Notes: a model not told the origin generated them from the letters alone. 64,000 bases of DNA from an uncultured Eubacteriales bacterium (GCA_902795275.1 CADBKQ010000019.1:1-64000); one strand, 5' to 3'. Counted from the first letter of the stretch, positions 45,395-54,979 are shown. Made by a program: numbers and translations.

Positions 45395-46420
45395 ATGGAA
45401 AAGGCAACAAGAGAATACCTGGCGAAGGTTGCCGAGAAAGCGGCTCAGCTTCCTTTTCATGGATATATGGAGGGGAAAGAATCAAATCTTGAGCCGGTCA
45501 TCCGGTTTTTCCCGAAGTGGACGCTAAGAGAAGCCGACGGATTATGGTGCGCGGCATTCGTGTATTACTGCTGCCGGGAAGCGGGATTTGAGATTCCCAT
45601 CAGGCCGGATGAATGTACAACCTGCCATCTGGCAGGCTGTGTCGCCTGGGAAGAATTTGCGCAAGGCGATGCTCGGATAGCATACCGCAAAGGAAAAGAA
45701 AGCTTCGTACCGGAAGCGGGCGATATCGTCCTCTATGACAGGGTTTTCGAGAACCGGGAGCATGACCATATCGGCATTGTCCTGCAAAGCACCAGAGACA
45801 CGATCATCGCCGCGGAAGGAAATCTGAAGAATACGTCAGGAATCATCGAGCGCCCGAAAGATGAGCATATCAGAGCTTATATCAGAATTCCGGACGGATA
45901 CAAATATCGGAGGTTTATGATGGATTATCGAACAGAAAGCCTGATCCTGCATTTCGTCACAGAGGATGATCTGGCAGAGGTCACCCGAACCTGGCCTGCC
46001 GATCATCATCCGCTTTCTGACGCGGAGGCGCGGGAAGCCATCGCCTATATGCGCGGGAATTACGAAAGGAATGCGAAGGGCTGTCTCTTTCACCTCTGCC
46101 TCGCGGTGTGCGGGAAAGAGCGCCTCGGAACGATCATGGGCTGGTGCGGGCTGGACGGCACGAGGGATCACTCGGAGCCTGAAATCTTCATCTTGCTGGA
46201 TGAAGCATACCAAAATCAGGGATACGGAACCAAATGCGTCAGGGAACTGCTGCGGATTGCCATGGAGGACTATGCGCTTCCAAGCGTGCACGGCGGCTGT
46301 GCCAAGGAGAACATCGCCTCCGTCCGGGCCATGGAAAAGGGCGGCATGGTGCGGTATGGCACGGAAGAAAATGGCGACCCACTGTTCAGATACACAGCAA
46401 AGGAGAAAGTCGGGCGATGA
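45395..46420 (+). CDS. CHAP/NlpC-like hydrolase domain fused to a GNAT acetyltransferase
   Basis: This 341-residue protein starts at ATG 45395 with GGAGTAGG upstream. Residues 1-170 look like a CHAP-type cysteine hydrolase: LWCAAFVYYCCREAGF (Cys52) and GDIVLYDRVFENREHDHIGI (His123 or His125). No signal peptide is seen. Residues 176-341 are a GNAT acetyltransferase with the acetyl-CoA motif NQGYGTKCVREL. The junction (RIPDGYKYRRFMMDYRTESL) looks like the end of one protein and the start of another, and GGAGG lies 3 bases before an internal ATG at 45917. The acetyltransferase may therefore also be made alone. Confidence 0.8.
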   Translation: MEKATREYLAKVAEKAAQLPFHGYMEGKESNLEPVIRFFPKWTLREADGLWCAAFVYYCCREAGFEIPIRPDECTTCHLAGCVAWEEFAQGDARIAYRKGKESFVPEAGDIVLYDRVFENREHDHIGIVLQSTRDTIIAAEGNLKNTSGIIERPKDEHIRAYIRIPDGYKYRRFMMDYRTESLILHFVTEDDLAEVTRTWPADHHPLSDAEAREAIAYMRGNYERNAKGCLFHLCLAVCGKERLGTIMGWCGLDGTRDHSEPEIFILLDEAYQNQGYGTKCVRELLRIAMEDYALPSVHGGCAKENIASVRAMEKGGMVRYGTEENGDPLFRYTAKEKVGR

Positions 46421-46920
46421 AAAAGAAACTGATCCTTATCAGCGGCTCCCCCTGCGTGGGCAAAACAGCCGTGGGCACGCGGCTCTTTGAAAGCTATGAC
46501 AACAGCGCGTATCTGGACGGGGACTGGTGCTGGTGCGTGCATCCCTTTTCCGTCACGGACAGTCGGCTCCGCAACGGGGACAAAAGCATATCCTTTGTTC
46601 TTTCCAACTATCTGGATTCGGATTTTGAATACGTGTTCTTTACGTCGGTTGTACTGACAGATCCCCAAATCCGTGAAAGCATTCTGAAAGGGATTACGGC
46701 GAAAGATTACGAAACCATCGCCTTTACGCTCACCTGTTCGGAGGAAACGCTGAATAAGCGCCACGACAGGCGCGGCGACAAAGGCGAAACGAATTATTAC
46801 TGGCTGCATCTGCCATCCTGTCCGGGAGATATTGTGATCGATACAGACAACAAGCGCATCCGGGAGGTTGTCAAGGAAATGAAGAAAGAAATTGATGATC
46901 AAACAGCGTATCATGATTGA
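46417..46920 (+). CDS. Small P-loop kinase-like AAA protein
   Basis: This 167-residue protein starts at ATG 46417, overlapping the previous gene by 4 bases, with AAAGGAGAAAG upstream. Walker A is GSPCVGKT at residues 10-17, followed by YLDGDWCWCVHPF (acidic motif) and KRHDRRGDKGETNYYW (lid). It resembles the other kinase 2 kb upstream only in fold. The substrate is unknown. Confidence 0.8.
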   Translation: MKKKLILISGSPCVGKTAVGTRLFESYDNSAYLDGDWCWCVHPFSVTDSRLRNGDKSISFVLSNYLDSDFEYVFFTSVVLTDPQIRESILKGITAKDYETIAFTLTCSEETLNKRHDRRGDKGETNYYWLHLPSCPGDIVIDTDNKRIREVVKEMKKEIDDQTAYHD

Positions 46921-46932
46921 ACGGAGGGCAAT

Positions 46933-47281
46933 ATGAAAATCGGCGAAGTATGTTTACTGACAAATAATGTACCAAGACTCGCCTCCTTTTACAGGCAGCT
47001 GCTTGGTGTGGAAGAAAGCAGCAGCGATGAAATCCATCAGTTTATTCTTGCCGAGGAAACCGCGCACGGTGTACAATGACGGAACGGAAAAGAACAATCA
47101 GAATCAAAACATCTGCCTGGCATTTACAGTGGATGATATTGACAAAGCGTATGAAAAAGTGCTGTCCCTGGGCGCAAAAATCATCGAACCGCCCGCAAAA
47201 AGGCCATGGGGCGCGATCAACATGAGTTTTTATGACCCTGACAATAACATGGTTTACCTTAGAAGTTTTCTGAAAAATTAG
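46933..47281 (+). pseudogene. Frameshifted glyoxalase/VOC-family protein
   Basis: The first 47 codons read MKIGEVCLLTNNVPRLASFY, the first VOC half, and end in TGA. A shift of one base near 47065 opens the next frame with ICLAFTVDDIDKAYEKVLSL, then FYDPDNNMVYLRSFLKN, the second VOC half, ending at 47281. Repaired, it would be about 115 residues, normal for a glyoxalase/bleomycin-resistance protein. GGAGGGC precedes the ATG. It is either a recent mutation or a sequencing error. Confidence 0.82.
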
Positions 47282-47356
47282 CTGGATTTACAAGCGCGTA
47301 CCTCTAAGCGTGCAGTGGGCTTTCATTGCCAAACTGTTTTCCATGGCAGGCGTATA

Positions 47357-47391
47357 AGAAAAACCGCGCAGCCACAAAGACTGTGCGGTTT
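47357..47391 (-). terminator. Terminator after uvrB
   Basis: AAACCGCACAG (47391-47381) pairs with CTGCGCGGTTT (47371-47361) with one G-T pair, followed by T's on the minus strand. Confidence 0.8.
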
Positions 47392-47403
47392 CCCCCTGCT
47401 TCG

Positions 47404-49419
47404 TTAATGCTCGGCTTTTCTTACGCGTTCCCGCCTTCTGCGGGAGGGCTGGTGCTTGTCCATGGGCGCGTCGCCGCGAAGGGCGAAGAGCTGGTCGCGG
47501 AGCTTGGCGGCTTTCTCGAAGTCCAGCTCGGAGGCGGCGGTGAGCATCTGGTCCTCCAGCTGCTTGATCCACTCGTCCTTTTCCTCCGCGTCCAGGTCGC
47601 CGCCGATTTCCTCGCTGGTTTTGTCGGTGATTTCCAGCAGCGCGCGCACGGCGGTTTTGACCGACTCCGGCGTGATGCCGTTCTGCCGGTTGTATTCCTC
47701 CTGGATGGCGCGGCGGCGGTTGGTCTCGCCGATGGCGGCCATCATGGAGTCCGTGGGGCTGTCGGCGTACATGATCACCCGGCCCTCCACGTTGCGGGCG
47801 GCGCGGCCGATGGTCTGAATCAGGCTGGTTTCGGAGCGGAGAAAGCCCTCCTTGTCCGCGTCCAGGATGGCGACCAGCGCAACCTCCGGCAGGTCCAGAC
47901 CCTCGCGCAGCAGGTTGATGCCCACCAGCACGTCGTATTCGCCCATGCGCAGCTCCCGGATGAGCTTGGTGCGCTCCAGGGTCACGATGTCGGAATGCAG
48001 GTAGCGAACCCGGATGCCCAGCTCGTCCAGGTAATCCGTCAGCCGTTCCGCCATTTTCTTGGTCAGGGTCGTGACCAAGACCCGTTCGCCCTTCTCCGTT
48101 ACCTTGTGGATCTCGCCCACCAGGTCGTCCACCTGGCCGGTAGCGGGGCGCACGATGATCTTCGGGTCCAGCAGCCCCGTGGGCCGGATGATCTGCTCCA
48201 CGATCTGGCTGGCGCGTTCGCGCTCATAGGGCGCAGGAGTGGCGGAAACGTAAATCACCTGCTGCACCCGCTGGCTGAATTCCTCGTAGGTCAGGGGCCG
48301 GTTGTCGAAGGCGGAGGGCAGGCGGAAGCCGTACTCCACCAGCATCTTTTTCCGCGCCCGGTCGCCCGCGTACATGGCGCGGATCTGCGGCACCGTCACA
48401 TGGCTTTCGTCGATCATCACCAGGAAACCCTTGGGAAAATAATCCAGCAGGGAATAGGGCGGGTCGCCGGGATTGCGTCCGTCGAAGTAGCGGCTGTAGT
48501 TTTCGATGCCGTTGCAGAAGCCGATCTCCCGCAGCATTTCCACGTCGTATTTGGTGCGCTGCTCGATGCGCTGGGCCTCCAGCAGCTTGCCTTCCGCTTC
48601 GAACGCGGCCTTCTGGGCGTACATGTCCCGCTCGATCTGGGCGATGTTCTCCTCCCGGTTCTCCACGCTGGTGGCGTAGTGGGTGGCGGGGAAGATGGCG
48701 GCGTGCTGCACGGTGTGGAGCAAATGTCCGTCCACCACGGAGAACTCCGCAACGCGGTCGATCTCGTCGCCGAAAAACTCCACCCGGATGCCATTTTCCC
48801 GCTGCCCAGCAGGGATGATCTCCACCGTATCCCCCCGAACCCGGAAATTTCCGCGCTCAAACGCCACATCGTTGCGCTCGTACTGAATCTCTACCAGGCG
48901 GCGGAGCAGCTCCTCCGGGCTCATTTCCATGCCGGGCCGCAGGGAAATCATCTGGCCCTCGTACTCGCTGGGGTCGCCCATGGAATAAATGCAGGACACG
49001 GAGGCGACAATAATCACGTCGCTGCGCTCTTTCAGCGCGGCGGTGGCGGAGTGGCGCAGGCGGTCGATCTCCTCGTTCACGGAGGCGTCCTTTTCGATGT
49101 AGGTGTCGGAGGAGGGGATGTAAGCCTCGGGCTGGTAGTAATCATAATAGGAAACGAAGTATTCCACCGCGCTGTCCGGGAAGAACGCCTTGAACTCGCT
49201 GCACAGCTGGGCGGCTAAGGTTTTGTTGTGGGCGATCACCAGCGTGGGCCGCTGCACCTTCTCGATGACGGACGCCATCGTGAACGTCTTGCCTGAGCCC
49301 GTCACGCCCAGCAGCACCTGCGCGGGCATTCCCGCCTCCACGCCCCGCGCCAGCGCTTCAATCGCCTGCGGCTGGTCGCCCCGCGCGGTATAAGGTGCTT
49401 TCAATACGAATTGACCCAT
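47404..49419 (-). CDS. uvrB: Excinuclease ABC subunit B
   Basis: I choose the ATG 49419-49417 (671 residues, [20 protein letters not shown]) because GGAGG is 5 bases upstream; a longer frame adds only seven residues. Walker A is GVTGSGKT (residues 38-45). The damage-probing beta-hairpin region reads [19 protein letters not shown]. Helicase text [17 protein letters not shown] and [20 protein letters not shown] follows, and the C-terminal UVR motif ends the protein. It verifies damage in nucleotide excision repair after UvrA. uvrA and uvrC are not beside it, and its stop is followed by a terminator. Confidence 0.96.
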   Translation of the reverse strand: MGQFVLKAPYTARGDQPQAIEALARGVEAGMPAQVLLGVTGSGKTFTMASVIEKVQRPTLVIAHNKTLAAQLCSEFKAFFPDSAVEYFVSYYDYYQPEAYIPSSDTYIEKDASVNEEIDRLRHSATAALKERSDVIIVASVSCIYSMGDPSEYEGQMISLRPGMEMSPEELLRRLVEIQYERNDVAFERGNFRVRGDTVEIIPAGQRENGIRVEFFGDEIDRVAEFSVVDGHLLHTVQHAAIFPATHYATSVENREENIAQIERDMYAQKAAFEAEGKLLEAQRIEQRTKYDVEMLREIGFCNGIENYSRYFDGRNPGDPPYSLLDYFPKGFLVMIDESHVTVPQIRAMYAGDRARKKMLVEYGFRLPSAFDNRPLTYEEFSQRVQQVIYVSATPAPYERERASQIVEQIIRPTGLLDPKIIVRPATGQVDDLVGEIHKVTEKGERVLVTTLTKKMAERLTDYLDELGIRVRYLHSDIVTLERTKLIRELRMGEYDVLVGINLLREGLDLPEVALVAILDADKEGFLRSETSLIQTIGRAARNVEGRVIMYADSPTDSMMAAIGETNRRRAIQEEYNRQNGITPESVKTAVRALLEITDKTSEEIGGDLDAEEKDEWIKQLEDQMLTAASELDFEKAAKLRDQLFALRGDAPMDKHQPSRRRRERVRKAEH

Positions 49420-49436
49420 GGGAACCTCCGGCTTCA

Positions 49437-49745
49437 TCACTCATAAAAGAGCTTGGAATACTTTCTGCGGGTATCCACGACGCGGTAGACAGGAATGATT
49501 TCACCGACTATTTTATAAAAGACTGCATGACGGCCTACGATAAGCATCCGGTATCCTTCTTTATTCAGGTAATCATCCGGCGTCAAAGAACCCGAAAAAG
49601 GAAAGCTCTGCAGCCGCCTGATTCCCGCAAGAATCGAACCCATCGTTTTATCAGCCGTTTCCCGCCCAAAATTCAGCAGAGACCAGCTATAAATACTGTT
49701 TAGATCATCCTCTGCCTCAGGCTGTAAATCAATCTGATGCTGCAT
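49437..49745 (-). CDS. ParE/RelE-superfamily toxin
   Basis: This is a 102-residue protein with the family's layout: an N-terminal helix pair ([20 protein letters not shown]), a central LQSFPFSGS and the C-terminal strands [16 protein letters not shown] and [16 protein letters not shown]. The antitoxin gene overlaps it by 17 bases and lies upstream, the normal type II order. It probably acts on mRNA or gyrase. It ends 17 bases before the uvrB start. Confidence 0.87.
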   Translation of the reverse strand: MQHQIDLQPEAEDDLNSIYSWSLLNFGRETADKTMGSILAGIRRLQSFPFSGSLTPDDYLNKEGYRMLIVGRHAVFYKIVGEIIPVYRVVDTRRKYSKLFYE

Positions 49746-50001
49746 CGTGTTTTCTCCTCAGTTCTTCTTCAAATGCATCCAGGCTCTTCCCTTTGACTCC
49801 GGAAAGACGGCGCTCTTCTGCTTTCAGAATCGAAGCGCGCAGTTCCAATAGCTGTTCACGGCGTTCATACGCCTCAATGCTCATCACCACCAAATCCCCT
49901 TCGCCATTCTTGGTGATATAGATCGGTTCCTGGGTGGTTTTCGCCAGCTCGGAAATCGCCGCGTAGTCGTTGCGCAGAGCGGCGGATGGACGAATCATCA
50001 T
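49729..50001 (-). CDS. Phd/YefM-family antitoxin
   Basis: I use the ATG at 50001-49999, which has AAGGGG 9 bases upstream (90 residues). The N-terminal Phd fold reads IRPSAALRNDYAAISELAKT, then PIYITKNGEGDLVVMSIEAY. The C-terminus is a charged helix that binds the toxin. It overlaps the toxin gene by 17 bases. It probably represses its own promoter at the palindrome at 50040-50051. Confidence 0.87.
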   Translation of the reverse strand: MMIRPSAALRNDYAAISELAKTTQEPIYITKNGEGDLVVMSIEAYERREQLLELRASILKAEERRLSGVKGKSLDAFEEELRRKHDAASD

Positions 50002-50036
50002 AGGACAATCCCCTTTCATATCAATTTTATAGTAAA

Positions 50037-50065
50037 ATTATATCATGATATGATCTTTCTGTAAA
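50037..50065 (-). promoter_or_regulatory. Promoter and operator of the toxin-antitoxin pair
   Basis: On the minus strand TTTACA (50065-50060) and a perfect TATAAT (50042-50037) are separated by 17 bp. A perfect palindrome, ATATCATGATAT at 50040-50051, overlaps the -10 box, as expected for antitoxin autoregulation. Confidence 0.78.
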
Positions 50066-50260
50066 GATGGAAACAGCAGGAATCCTTTTCCAACATAAAA
50101 ATATTGGCTGGGAGGGAATCGAAAAGCCTGGAATGAGAAACGCTTATGCTGAAAAAAACTTGCTGGAAGCGGGTTTGCGCTGCGTTTCCAGCGGAAAGCG
50201 GCGGCGGTTCGCCGGGCACAATGACCGCGAAACGGATTTTTCTTCGCGGAGGTGTGCCCC

Positions 50261-51511
50261 ATGGCCCAGTACAGAATTTGCCATTCGCCCCGGTTATCGG
50301 GCGAAGTCAGCGTCAGCACGGCGAAGAACGCGGTGCTGCCCATTTTCGCCGCGGCGCTTTTGACCCAGGAGGAAGTGATCATTCATCAAACACCCCGCCT
50401 GACCGACGTGGAGCACATGCTGGGCATCCTGCGCTCCTGCGGCGCGGAAGCGGAAACGGAAGGAACGGACGCGCGGGTGCGGGCGCTGGCGGTGGACAGC
50501 CCCGCCGACCACGGCCTGCTGCGCACCATGCGGGCGTCGGTATTGGTTTTAGGCCCGCTGGCGGCGCGGAACGGCGCTTGCAGCCTCACCATGCCCGGCG
50601 GCTGCGCCATCGGGCAGCGGCCCATCGACCTACATTTAAAGGGCCTGCAGAAGTTAGGCGCGAAGGTGGAACAGGAGGGCGGCACGGTCACGGTAAGCGG
50701 CTTCCTGAAAGGGGCCAATGTGTACCTGGACTTTCCCTCCGTCGGCGCGACGGAAAACCTGGTGATGGCCGCCACCCTGGCGAAGGGAGTCACCCGCATC
50801 GAGAACGCCGCCAAGGAGCCGGAGATCACCGACCTTTGCCGTTTTCTGACACTGATGGGCGCGCGCATCGCGGGCGCGGGCACGGCGAACATTATTGTGG
50901 AGGGCGTGGATCACCTGCACGGCGCGGAGTATACGCCCATCCCCGACCGCATCGAGGCGGGTACTCTGGCCTGCGCCGCCGCGCTGACGGAGGGCAGCGT
51001 TTTATTGGAACGCGCGCGCACCGACCACATGCGGGCGCTGCTGTTCAAGCTGTCCGAATCCGGCGTGATCGTGCAGGAGGACGGCCGCGGCCTGCGCCTG
51101 CGGGGCAAGGCCCGGCATCCCATGGAGGCCCGCACTTTATCCTACCCCGGTTTCCCCACCGACATGCAGGCCCCGCTGATGGTGGTGGCGACCCAGACCC
51201 ACGGGCTGTCGGTGTTCCTGGAAACGATCTTTGAAAACCGCTACATGCACGTGGTGGAGCTGAACCGGATGGGGGCGAAGATTCGCGTGGAGGGCCAGCT
51301 GGCGCTGATCCAGGGCGGGCATACCCTGACCGGGGCGCACGTCTCCGCCACCGACCTGCGCGCCGCCGCCGCGCTCATGCTGGCGGGCCTGGCTGCCCAG
51401 GGCGAAACCGTCCTCTCCGACCCCGTCGGCCACCTCATGCGCGGCTACGAGGGCCTGGAAGAAAAGCTCAAGGCCCTCGGAGCGGATGCGGAGAAAGTGG
51501 AAGGGGAGTAA
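50261..51511 (+). CDS. murA: UDP-N-acetylglucosamine 1-carboxyvinyltransferase MurA
   Basis: This enzyme starts peptidoglycan precursor synthesis by adding enolpyruvate to UDP-GlcNAc. From ATG 50261 (GGAGG 8 bases upstream) it has 416 residues. Lys22-Asn23 sit in VSTAKNAVLPIFAA. The catalytic Cys is present in PGGCAIGQRPIDLHLKGL, so it should be fosfomycin-sensitive. FPTDMQAPLMVVAT and VVELNRMGAKIRVEG also match. The gene ends at a heptamer-repeat hairpin followed by a terminator. Confidence 0.95.
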   Translation: MAQYRICHSPRLSGEVSVSTAKNAVLPIFAAALLTQEEVIIHQTPRLTDVEHMLGILRSCGAEAETEGTDARVRALAVDSPADHGLLRTMRASVLVLGPLAARNGACSLTMPGGCAIGQRPIDLHLKGLQKLGAKVEQEGGTVTVSGFLKGANVYLDFPSVGATENLVMAATLAKGVTRIENAAKEPEITDLCRFLTLMGARIAGAGTANIIVEGVDHLHGAEYTPIPDRIEAGTLACAAALTEGSVLLERARTDHMRALLFKLSESGVIVQEDGRGLRLRGKARHPMEARTLSYPGFPTDMQAPLMVVATQTHGLSVFLETIFENRYMHVVELNRMGAKIRVEGQLALIQGGHTLTGAHVSATDLRAAAALMLAGLAAQGETVLSDPVGHLMRGYEGLEEKLKALGADAEKVEGE

Positions 51512-51525
51512 AGGGAGCGTTAAGT

Positions 51526-51652
51526 GAGGGATTAGGGATTAGGGAATAGGGATTAGTCATTTTGATGTGCTATTTCGTTGGTTTCCAAGTTTTATCATAC
51601 ACTATTTATTAATCCCTAATGCCTAATCCCTAATCCCTCCTCCCATCCCTCA
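51526..51652. repeat. Heptamer-armed intergenic hairpin, copy 2
   Basis: The left arm (51526-51556) is GAGGGATTAGGGATTAGGGA and so on. The right arm (51609-51652) is its complement with one changed unit (ATGCCTAAT). The core has ATACACTATTTAT beside the right arm, identical to copy 1. Confidence 0.85.
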
Positions 51653-51655
51653 TCT

Positions 51656-51686
51656 CGCCGGGCTTCCGCTCCGGCGTTTTTGTTTT
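51656..51686 (+). terminator. Terminator after murA
   Basis: CGCCGG at 51656-51661 pairs with CCGGCG at 51671-51676, followed by TTTTTGTTTTT. Confidence 0.75.
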
Positions 51687-51702
51687 TCTTCCGCTTTCAA
51701 GA

Positions 51703-51731
51703 TTGACAAAAAGGAGATCAAAACGTACAAT
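51703..51731 (+). promoter_or_regulatory. Sigma-A promoter of the DUF2232-rplI genes
   Basis: A perfect TTGACA at 51703-51708 and TACAAT at 51726-51731 are separated by 17 bp, 53 bases before the ATG. Confidence 0.8.
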
Positions 51732-51784
51732 AGAAGCGGTGAATGATAACCAAATGATGCAGAATGGTTTTTGAGGTTCCTTTT

Positions 51785-52918
51785 ATGAAACATCCGCTTC
51801 CCGCCGTGCGGTCGGTGAAGGCCGCTGTGGTCGGCGCGTTATTGGTTTCCCTGCCGTATATTCTTCTCCTGCCGGGGCGGGAGATTCTGGGCCCGCTGCC
51901 CGCGGTGTATGCGGTGCTGCTGACGGCCTACCTGCTGCCCTTGGCGCTGTGCCTGGTCACGGCGGTTTGCGGCGTGCTGCCCATGCTGATCGGCCTGATC
52001 ACGGCCCTGTCCACCATGACCACCCTGATGGGCCCCACGGGGCTGCTGCTGGGCGCGCTGTATGTGCTGCCGATCGTCGGTGGTTTCCTGGCGCTGGTGT
52101 GGTTCCGGGTGCCATTCAAGAGAAGCTGCCCCATTTTGATCGGAGTGCATGTGGCGGCGCTGGCGCTGGTGTTCGCGATTTGCCAAAGGATGACGGGCGG
52201 AGACCTGTACAACGCCGCGGGCAATATCGTGGCAGATTACCTGGAACGCTGGGACATGGGCGATTTGCTGCTGTATGAGTTCTATGCCACGGGCCTGATC
52301 GACCTGAGCGAAAGCCTGCGGGACAACGCGGTGCATTCCGGCTTGTACAGCTTCACCCTGTCCGACGCCGCCCGGGCGGACATGCTGCTTTCCGTGCGCA
52401 CGATGATCACGGAACAGCTGCAATTGCTGATTCCCAACCTGATTGCCAATCAGAGCATCCTGGGCGGCGTGGCCTGCCTGCTGCTGCCGCTGCGCTTCGG
52501 CTATCTGGCGGAAGAAAAGCGGGCGTTCCGGCGGGACGAGCCGGGGGAGAGGCAGCCGGTGGATTTTCCGGATTTAGAGATGCCGCCCTTCCAGACCTGG
52601 CATCTGCCCAGGGGTATCGGCTGGCAGGTGGGCCTGGCGCTGATCGGCGGCTACGTGCTCCGGTTCAGCAGCGCCTACGCGCTCAAAATCGCGGGCATCA
52701 TGCTCTACGGCGCAGCGTCCAGCGTTTTCATGATTCAGGGCGCGGCGTTCATCAACTTCATGCAGAAGCGCCGGGGAACGAAGCGGTTCTGGCGCGTGCT
52801 GGTGCCGCTGCTGCTGATGCTCACGCCGTTCCTCATGTTCATCGGCATCTTTGACCAAATGAATAATGCTCGGGGGCTGCGCAAGCCGCCGGAACCAAAG
52901 GAGGATATATTTCCATGA
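51785..52918 (+). CDS. DUF2232 multi-pass membrane protein (YybS-like)
   Basis: This is a 377-residue protein from ATG 51785 (GAGG 9 bases upstream) with about nine membrane helices. The first block includes [18 protein letters not shown], and a later block includes [19 protein letters not shown]. The function of YybS is unknown, but it usually sits beside rplI and dnaB in Bacillota, as it does here. It overlaps rplI by 4 bases. The gdpP gene often found between them is absent. Confidence 0.83.
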   Translation: MKHPLPAVRSVKAAVVGALLVSLPYILLLPGREILGPLPAVYAVLLTAYLLPLALCLVTAVCGVLPMLIGLITALSTMTTLMGPTGLLLGALYVLPIVGGFLALVWFRVPFKRSCPILIGVHVAALALVFAICQRMTGGDLYNAAGNIVADYLERWDMGDLLLYEFYATGLIDLSESLRDNAVHSGLYSFTLSDAARADMLLSVRTMITEQLQLLIPNLIANQSILGGVACLLLPLRFGYLAEEKRAFRRDEPGERQPVDFPDLEMPPFQTWHLPRGIGWQVGLALIGGYVLRFSSAYALKIAGIMLYGAASSVFMIQGAAFINFMQKRRGTKRFWRVLVPLLLMLTPFLMFIGIFDQMNNARGLRKPPEPKEDIFP

Positions 52919-53367
52919 AAGTGATTTTGCTGCAGGACATTAAGGGCGTTGGCAAGAAACAGGAGATCGTGAACGTGAGCGACGGCTATGCCCGGAACTT
53001 CCTGTTCCCCCGCCGCCTCGCCATGGACGCCACTCCCGGCGCGGCCAAGGAACTGGAAAAGAAGCAGGCCGCCGAGCGCGCCCGCGAGACCGAACGCCGC
53101 CTGGCCGCGGAAAAGAAAGCGTCCTCCCTGCGGGGCAAGGTGGTCACGGTAGCTGCCAAGTGCGGCAGCCAGGGCCGCCTGTACGGCTCCATCACCGGCG
53201 AACAGATCGCCGCCGCGCTGTTGGCCCAGCATGGCGTGGAAGTGGACAAGAAAAAGATCGACCTGGGCGAACCCGTGCGCACCGTGGGCGAAACCGACAT
53301 CGTGGTGAAGCTCTATCCCGAGATCAGCGCCAAGATGACCCTGCGGGTGACGGGCGGGGAAGCGTGA
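52915..53367 (+). CDS. rplI: Large ribosomal subunit protein bL9
   Basis: This 150-residue protein has the complete bL9 layout. The N-terminal domain ([19 protein letters not shown], then [14 protein letters not shown]) leads to a long connecting helix rich in Lys, Glu and Ala and a C-terminal domain with [16 protein letters not shown]. It binds the L1 stalk base of 23S rRNA. It overlaps the upstream gene by 4 bases. Confidence 0.97.
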   Translation: MKVILLQDIKGVGKKQEIVNVSDGYARNFLFPRRLAMDATPGAAKELEKKQAAERARETERRLAAEKKASSLRGKVVTVAAKCGSQGRLYGSITGEQIAAALLAQHGVEVDKKKIDLGEPVRTVGETDIVVKLYPEISAKMTLRVTGGEA

Positions 53368-53374
53368 ATACATC

Positions 53375-53525
53375 GGGGATTAGGGAATAGGGATTAGGAG
53401 AACGAGAGAACAAAGATAAGCGTGGCAAACGGTACAAGCAGTCAAGTGATGGAGCTTCTTTCGTTTTTACTCGACCAATAAGATCATCTGTCCCCTAATC
53501 CCTATTCCCTAATCCCTATTCCCTA
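53375..53525. repeat. Heptamer-armed intergenic hairpin, copy 3
   Basis: The left arm (53375-53398) is GGGGATTAGGGAATAGGGAT. The right arm (53491-53525) has five complementary heptamers. The core of about 90 bp differs from copies 1 and 2. The element fills the rplI-dnaB gap. Confidence 0.83.
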
Positions 53526-53550
53526 CTTCACCATGAAAGGGGAACCGCCC

Positions 53551-54900
53551 ATGGACTCTCCCGTCTCATCCTTCGCCCCCATCCCGCCCCACAGCACCGA
53601 AGCCGAGCGCTCGGTGCTGGGTGCGATGCTGCAAAACAGCGGCGCGGTGTCGTCGGCGACTGAGATTCTGGTGAAGGATGACTTTTACGTACCCGCGCAC
53701 CAGGCCATTTTCGAGGCCGCCAAGGCCCTTTCCGACCAGCATTCCGCCGTGGACCTGGTGACGATGAACGCGGAGCTGGGCCGCCGCGGCACGCTGCCCG
53801 GCGTGGGCGGCATCGAATACCTGATCGAGCTGACCCAGTTCGTGCCCACCACCGCCAACGTGAAGGACTACATCCGCATCGTGGCGGAAAAGTCCACGCT
53901 GCGGCGGCTGATTGCCGCGTCCGGGGACATCTCCCAGGCCAGCTACGCCCAGGAAATGGAGCTGCCCCAGGTGCTGGCCATGGCCGAAAAAAAGATTTTC
54001 GACATCGTGATGCAGCGCGACGTGGGCGAGGAATTGCAGCACATCCGCGAGGTGCTCACCCGCACCTACGAGCAGATGGAAGAACTGGCCCGGCTGAAGG
54101 GCGGCGTTTCCGGCGTGCCCACGGGCTTTTATGCCCTGGACAGCCTGCTCACCGGCCTGCACGGCGGCGAACTGATTCTGGTCGGCGCGCGCCCGTCCAT
54201 GGGCAAAACCTCCTTCGCCATCAACATGGCCACCCACGCCGTGCGCAAGGGTTTCAAGGTGGCGGTGTTCTCGCTGGAAATGCCCCGGGAGCAGATCGCC
54301 ATGCGTATCCTGTGCGGCGACGCGCGGGTGAGCATGCAGCTTGTGCGCCGGGGGCAATTGCGGGACGAGGACTGGATGAAGCTGGCCCGCACCCTGGCCC
54401 CGCTGGCTGCCAGCGAAATGTATATCGACGACACCTCCGGCCTCACGCCGGGGCAGCTGCGCTCCCGGTGCAGGCGGCAGATGATGGATCACGGGCTGGA
54501 TCTGATCGTGGTGGACTATTTGCAGCTGATGGGCTCCGACAACAAGGCCGAAAGCCGGCAGGTGGAGGTCAGCAACATTTCCAGAAGCCTGAAAGCCATT
54601 GCCCAGGAATTAAAGGTGCCGCTGGTGGCGTGCGCCCAGCTGTCCCGCGCCAACGAAAAGCGCGGCGGCAGCGGCATCCGGCCCATGCTGAGCGACCTGC
54701 GCGACTCCGGCTCCATCGAGCAGGACGCCGACGTGGTGATGTTCCTGCACCGCGAAGCCTACTATAAGCGCGATGAACAGACCCCGGACAACATCGCCGA
54801 GGTCATTATCGCCAAACAGCGAAACGGCCCCCTGGGAACCGTCAAGCTGGCCTGGCTGGGCGAATATACGCTGTTTGACAATCTGGCCAGTGAAATGTAA
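53551..54900 (+). CDS. dnaB: Replicative DNA helicase DnaB
   Basis: From ATG 53551 (AAGGGG 9 bases upstream) the protein has 449 residues. The N-terminal domain begins PHSTEAERSVLGAMLQNSGA. The RecA-like domain holds Walker A GARPSMGKTS near residue 212, FSLEMPREQIAMR, Walker B LIVVDYLQLMGSD, and RDSGSIEQDADVVMFLHRE. It unwinds DNA at the replication fork. No intein is present. Confidence 0.97.
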   Translation: MDSPVSSFAPIPPHSTEAERSVLGAMLQNSGAVSSATEILVKDDFYVPAHQAIFEAAKALSDQHSAVDLVTMNAELGRRGTLPGVGGIEYLIELTQFVPTTANVKDYIRIVAEKSTLRRLIAASGDISQASYAQEMELPQVLAMAEKKIFDIVMQRDVGEELQHIREVLTRTYEQMEELARLKGGVSGVPTGFYALDSLLTGLHGGELILVGARPSMGKTSFAINMATHAVRKGFKVAVFSLEMPREQIAMRILCGDARVSMQLVRRGQLRDEDWMKLARTLAPLAASEMYIDDTSGLTPGQLRSRCRRQMMDHGLDLIVVDYLQLMGSDNKAESRQVEVSNISRSLKAIAQELKVPLVACAQLSRANEKRGGSGIRPMLSDLRDSGSIEQDADVVMFLHREAYYKRDEQTPDNIAEVIIAKQRNGPLGTVKLAWLGEYTLFDNLASEM

Positions 54901-54924
54901 ATGGGTAGATCATGAAATATACAG

Positions 54925-54965
54925 AAACCGCCTCACGAGGTTCAGAAGAATCCGGGAGGCGGTTT
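54925..54965. terminator. Bidirectional terminator between dnaB and the anti-sigma gene
   Basis: AAACCGCCTC at 54925-54934 pairs with GAGGCGGTTT at 54956-54965. It lies between two converging genes. Confidence 0.75.
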
Positions 54966-54979
54966 GGCTTGCAATGCAT

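Noticed and set aside
47326..49218. 630-codon plus-strand open frame
   Set aside because: It is antisense to uvrB, which has full motif support.
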